Origin: an uncultured bacterium
Lineage (GTDB): Bacteria; Patescibacteriota; Minisyncoccia; UBA6257; Colwellbacteraceae
Length of the DNA: 9,980 bases
Reading direction: 5' to 3'
NCBI GenBank assembly: GCA_913009745.1
Contig: CAJVWL010000010.1
Coordinates: forward strand, 1 to 9,980
Both the position numbers and the translations under genes were made by a program. Of this stretch, positions 7,529 to 9,980 are shown in pieces. The notes below the pieces were generated by a model. It was given only the letters and a program-made list of their open reading frames with translations. It was not told the DNA's origin and searched no databases. Every line of letters starts with the position of its first letter. Within the stretch, counting starts at the first letter, position 1.

Positions 7529-7557
7529 ATTATCACGGAAAATATTTTTGCAGTCAA
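7529..7557 (-). promoter_or_regulatory. Sigma-70-like promoter of the dksA-like/comM operon
   Basis: Read on the minus strand, TTGACT (7557-7552, 5 of 6 to consensus) is followed after exactly 17 bases by GATAAT (7534-7529, 5 of 6). The -10 box ends 11 bases before the dksA-like ATG at 7517, so a start site about 7 bases downstream would leave a leader of only about 4-5 bases. This is the best two-box promoter in the window. Confidence 0.75.
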
Positions 7558-7597
7558 CAAAGGGGCTTAACGGTTCGTAGTTTTTTAGCGCATAATC

Positions 7598-7603
7598 TAT
7601 AAT
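7598..7603 (+). promoter_or_regulatory. Consensus -10 box of the ruvA operon, predicting a leaderless mRNA
   Basis: A perfect TATAAT ends 6 bases before the ruvA ATG at 7610 (TATAAT-GAGAAT-ATG). Transcription normally starts about 7 bases after a -10 box, which here is the A of the start codon. No ribosome-binding site is present. The -35 region is weak: TTCGTA or TCGTAG at 17-18 bp spacing. Confidence 0.7.
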
Positions 7604-7609
7604 GAGAAT

Positions 7610-8188
7610 ATGATATATAGTCTAAGCGGTGAACTGAAGCAGAAAAACGGAAGAGTTGTGATTGTGGGGGCTGGTCATTTTGACTTTAGTGTTATTGTGC
7701 CAATAAGCAATGCAACACAACTGCTTAAGACGGGAGACAATGTGAAGTTTTTTACATTTCTTCACGTCAGAGAAGGGGGGATAGATTTATACGGATTTTT
7801 AACAAAGACCGAGCTGGAGTTCTTTGAGGCCCTCATTTCTGTTTCCGGGATAGGTCCAAAGTCTGCAATAAGCATTTTAAGCGTAGCCCCCATAGAACAA
7901 TTGATGGCTGCTGTCTCCGGCGGAGAGGTTGAGCTTTTGCGAAAATCTTCCGGAGTCGGGAAGAAAACGGCAGAAAGAATCGTTCTTGAACTCAAAGACA
8001 AGGTTGCGCTAAGCGGTGAAGATGAAACGATAGAGCGCATGCACCTTGATAACGATGTTCTTGAAGCGCTGGTCAGCCTTGGATATCCAAGGAGTCGCGC
8101 AAAAGACGCCATGAAGCATATAGACCCGGCAACGACAAACACCAGCGACAGATTAAAGGAAGCGTTAAAAAACATTAGGGAGCGATGA
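7610..8188 (+). CDS. ruvA: Holliday junction branch-migration protein RuvA
   Basis: RuvA binds four-way DNA junctions as a tetramer and loads the RuvB motor for branch migration in recombinational repair. The 192 residues match the usual 190-205. Seen: the N-terminal OB-fold domain (about 1-62, starting MIYSLSGELKQKNG); two helix-hairpin-helix motifs, ISVSGIGPKSAISIL (76-90) and SSGVGKKTAERIVLELKDK (112-130); and the C-terminal RuvB-contacting domain with DNDVLEALVSLGYPRSRAKDA (148-168). It opens the rightward cluster directly behind a TATAAT. Its TGA overlaps the ATG of the Mur ligase (ATGA at 8185-8188). Neither ruvB nor ruvC is adjacent within the window. Confidence 0.97.
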   Translation: MIYSLSGELKQKNGRVVIVGAGHFDFSVIVPISNATQLLKTGDNVKFFTFLHVREGGIDLYGFLTKTELEFFEALISVSGIGPKSAISILSVAPIEQLMAAVSGGEVELLRKSSGVGKKTAERIVLELKDKVALSGEDETIERMHLDNDVLEALVSLGYPRSRAKDAMKHIDPATTNTSDRLKEALKNIRER

Positions 8189-9399
8189 GGCGAATAAAGA
8201 AAATTTTACGTGATATTTCGGGCCCCATAAAAATCCTGGGGCTGTATCATTTTCTCCTTGCGTGGGGTTCCTCCGTTGTGTTCCGGCACCCATCCAGAAA
8301 ACTAACCGTTGTGGGGGTTACGGGAACAAAAGGGAAATCTACGGTGATAGAGTTAATAAACGCAATTTTAAAAGAAGCGGGAGAAAGCGTTGTGCTCTCA
8401 TCGTCAATTAGGCTTCAGGTTGGCAAAAAATCTTGGAGCAATACGACTGGGAACACAATGCCGGGAAGGGGTTTCCTGCAAAAACTTATGCGGCAAGGAG
8501 TTGATGCCGGATGTAAATACGCCCTATTAGAGGTTGTGTCAGAGGGCGTGCTTCAATACAGGCACCGTTTTATAGACTTTGATGTTGCCGTGTTTACGGG
8601 GCTCCATGCCGAACATATTGAGTCACACGGAAGTATAGAAAAATATAGGGCTGCAAAGGTAAGATTTTTTCAAGACATTAGAAGGTTTTCCAATAAAAAA
8701 CCCAAACATTTTATTGTAAACAGCAATAATGTACACACGCCACATTTTACAAACGTGATAGATGATAACGACATTGTAAGATATGGGAAATATTCCGGTA
8801 AATTAAAACTTGTAGGAGACTTTAATCGTGAGAATGCCGCAGCCGCAGCCGCCGTAGCCAAGGCCATTGGCATAAAGGAGAATATTATTGAGAAGGCGCT
8901 AGCAGAATTTAGTGAAATTCCGGGGCGAATGGAGTTTGTCCAGAAAACGCCATTCGCCGTAGTTGTAGATTACGCACACACACCGGATTCGTTGGATGCC
9001 GTGTATGGAACGCTCACAAAAATTAAGCCGAAAAACTCAAAGATGATATGTGTTCTTGGGTCTGCAGGAGGAGGACGTGACAAATGGAAGCGTCCGAAAC
9101 TCGGCGCGATAGCCGATAGATATTGTGAAGAGATTATTTTAACAAACGAAGACCCGTTTGATGAAAATCCAGCTGCAATTATTTCTGACGTGAAGTCGGG
9201 AATTCCATTAAACAGGAAAAACGTGCACGAAATTGTCAGCAGAGATGACGCGATAACAAAAGCAATATCATCCGCTTCACTCGGAGATGTTGTGATAATC
9301 ACGGGGAAGGGCAGTGAACAATACATAAGAATAGCGGGTGGCAAAAGAGTCGGGTGGTCTGATAAAGAAAAAGCCATTGAGGCTATAAACAAACTATAG
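8185..9399 (+). CDS. MurE-like Mur ligase lacking the N-terminal UDP-binding domain
   Basis: Mur ligases join an amino acid to a peptidoglycan precursor using ATP. This protein is closest to MurE, which adds the third residue of the stem peptide. Seen: P-loop GTKGKST (47-53), LEVVSEGVLQYR (115-126) in place of EVSSHGL-Q-R, TGLHAEHIESHG (138-149), the carbamylated-lysine position YRAAK (K158), GDFNRENAAAA (211-221), EIPGRME (244-250), DYAHTPDSLDAVY (262-274) and GGGRDKWKRPKLGAIA (295-310). At 404 residues it is about 90 shorter than E. coli MurE: the central domain starts near residue 40 and the UMP-binding domain 1 is absent. The DNPR motif of meso-diaminopimelate enzymes reads EDPF (322-325), and GKGHE reads GKGSE (374-378). 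The substrate is therefore uncertain. The gene overlaps ruvA by 4 bp, with GGGAG two bases before its ATG. A short Lys-type or otherwise non-standard MurE fits best; another Mur-fold ligase is possible. Confidence 0.85.
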   Translation: MRRIKKILRDISGPIKILGLYHFLLAWGSSVVFRHPSRKLTVVGVTGTKGKSTVIELINAILKEAGESVVLSSSIRLQVGKKSWSNTTGNTMPGRGFLQKLMRQGVDAGCKYALLEVVSEGVLQYRHRFIDFDVAVFTGLHAEHIESHGSIEKYRAAKVRFFQDIRRFSNKKPKHFIVNSNNVHTPHFTNVIDDNDIVRYGKYSGKLKLVGDFNRENAAAAAAVAKAIGIKENIIEKALAEFSEIPGRMEFVQKTPFAVVVDYAHTPDSLDAVYGTLTKIKPKNSKMICVLGSAGGGRDKWKRPKLGAIADRYCEEIILTNEDPFDENPAAIISDVKSGIPLNRKNVHEIVSRDDAITKAISSASLGDVVIITGKGSEQYIRIAGGKRVGWSDKEKAIEAINKL

Positions 9400-9407
9400 C
9401 CAGGGTG

Positions 9408-9413
9408 TATAAT
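9408..9413 (+). promoter_or_regulatory. Consensus -10 box before the beta-CASP nuclease gene, predicting a leaderless mRNA
   Basis: A perfect TATAAT lies in the 20-bp gap after the Mur ligase stop and ends exactly 6 bases before ATG 9420 (TATAAT-GAAACT-ATG), the same geometry as at ruvA. No Shine-Dalgarno is present. The -35 region is poor: TATAAA at 18 bp spacing, 3 of 6 to consensus. Confidence 0.65.
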
Positions 9414-9419
9414 GAAACT

Positions 9420-9980
9420 ATGAAACTTACTTTTTTCGGAGGAGCAAAATCTGTTACGGGCGCAAATTATTTACTGGAGAACGGTAAGGGAAGAATACTA
9501 ATAGATTGCGGCCTTCAACAGGGCTCTCGTTATGCCGAGCGACAGAACTTTGAGCCGTTTGCGTACGACCCGTCATCTATAGATATGGTTTTTATAACGC
9601 ATGCTCACATAGACCATATTGGCAGACTACCAAAGCTGTATAAGGATGGATTTCGCGGTAAAATTATTTCTACGTTTCCCACAAAAGACTTTGCGGAATA
9701 TCTGCTTATAGATTCGGAAAACATTCTCTCACACGATGCGGAAGACCTTAATTTGCCTCAACTATATAATATAAATGATGTAAATGGACTTCTTAAACTC
9801 TGGGATGGTATAAAATATCATGAGAAATTTAAGGTAGATGGATTTGAAATAGAGTTTTATGATGCCGGTCACGTTTTGGGCTCAAGCTTTATAGCAGTAA
9901 ATACGGATGACGGGAAACGCATAGTTTTCTCGGGGGACCTTGGGAACAGTCCGGCGCCCCTACTTAATCCGCTTGAGATC
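9420..9980 (+). CDS. Metallo-beta-lactamase-fold ribonuclease (Cft2/Ysh1-like, beta-CASP family), 5' part only
   Basis: The frame is open from ATG 9420 to the right edge, giving 187 residues. Seen: MKLTFFGGAKSVTGANYLLE, the usual start of Cft2/Ysh1-type RNA exonucleases; DCGLQQG (29-35); the zinc motif HAHIDH (61-66; H61, H63, D65, H66) followed by IGRLP; a further histidine ligand in DAGHVLGS (H151); and the aspartate in FSGDLGN (D173). Proteins of this family cut RNA with two zinc ions, and full-length members add beta-CASP and RMMBL domains, which would lie beyond the edge. The role is probably RNA processing or decay in the cytoplasm. The absent C-terminal half prevents telling a nuclease from an inactive relative, but all visible metal ligands are intact. 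Confidence 0.9.
   Translation, partial: MKLTFFGGAKSVTGANYLLENGKGRILIDCGLQQGSRYAERQNFEPFAYDPSSIDMVFITHAHIDHIGRLPKLYKDGFRGKIISTFPTKDFAEYLLIDSENILSHDAEDLNLPQLYNINDVNGLLKLWDGIKYHEKFKVDGFEIEFYDAGHVLGSSFIAVNTDDGKRIVFSGDLGNSPAPLLNPLEI

Noticed and set aside
9064..9076. Strong Shine-Dalgarno-like run GGAGGAGG inside the Mur ligase gene
   Set aside because: It encodes the conserved glycines of the GGGRDK motif and no alternative gene starts after it.
9436..9446. GGAGGAG shortly after the beta-CASP nuclease ATG, suggesting a later true start
   Set aside because: It encodes the conserved FGGA at the family N-terminus, and no ATG, GTG or TTG follows at a suitable distance in frame.
1..9980. Alternative genetic code (TGA as glycine) because of the CPR-like content
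   Set aside because: RsmA and RuvA end in TGA at their natural family lengths, and no conserved frame is broken by internal TGA.
1..9980. A new defence, mobile or CRISPR system
   Set aside because: No direct-repeat array, transposase, integrase, toxin-antitoxin pair or unexplained gene cluster is present; all sizeable genes belong to known families.

Overview
The window looks like chromosomal DNA of a Patescibacteria/CPR bacterium, most likely in the Parcubacteria group. This placement is an inference from four things: compact versions of housekeeping proteins (a UvrD without its usual tail, a Mur ligase without its N-terminal domain), a TrbL/VirB6-like protein of the style common in these genomes, very short or overlapping gene junctions, and few Shine-Dalgarno sequences. 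AT content is moderately high. TGA is read as stop at the natural ends of RsmA and RuvA, so the code is the standard bacterial one and not the TGA=Gly code of Gracilibacteria/SR1. No single marker here fixes the lineage.

Layout. Positions 1-4619 hold a leftward cluster transcribed in the order uvrD/pcrA-like helicase, rsmA (16S rRNA dimethyltransferase), then a polytopic VirB6/TrbL-like type IV secretion membrane protein that runs off the left edge. The helicase is divergent from a rightward exported LysM-LysM-M23 cell-wall peptidase (4623-5663), and an inverted repeat covers the start region between them. The peptidase converges, with 2 bp between stops, on a leftward dksA/traR-like plus comM(yifB)-like pair (7517-5666). 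A 92-bp divergent spacer (7518-7609) separates dksA from a rightward run: ruvA, a MurE-like ligase overlapping it by 4 bp, and a beta-CASP metallo-beta-lactamase ribonuclease cut by the right edge.

How the genes relate. Two themes recur. One is DNA handling and uptake: UvrD, RuvA, ComM-like and a type IV secretion-type membrane protein. The other is the cell envelope: M23 peptidase and Mur ligase. RsmA and the beta-CASP nuclease serve ribosome and RNA maturation. Almost everything is coding, no stretch above 100 bp lacks a gene, and no tRNA, rRNA, CRISPR, insertion sequence or convincing intrinsic terminator was seen.

The window is mostly ordinary core genome. The points worth a second look are two identical TATAAT-N6-ATG arrangements that predict leaderless mRNAs, the domain-stripped Mur ligase with an altered amino-acid specificity motif, an M23 peptidase with a displaced first zinc ligand, a VirB6-like protein whose eight cysteines are all in one predicted exported segment, and two inverted repeats at leftward gene boundaries.
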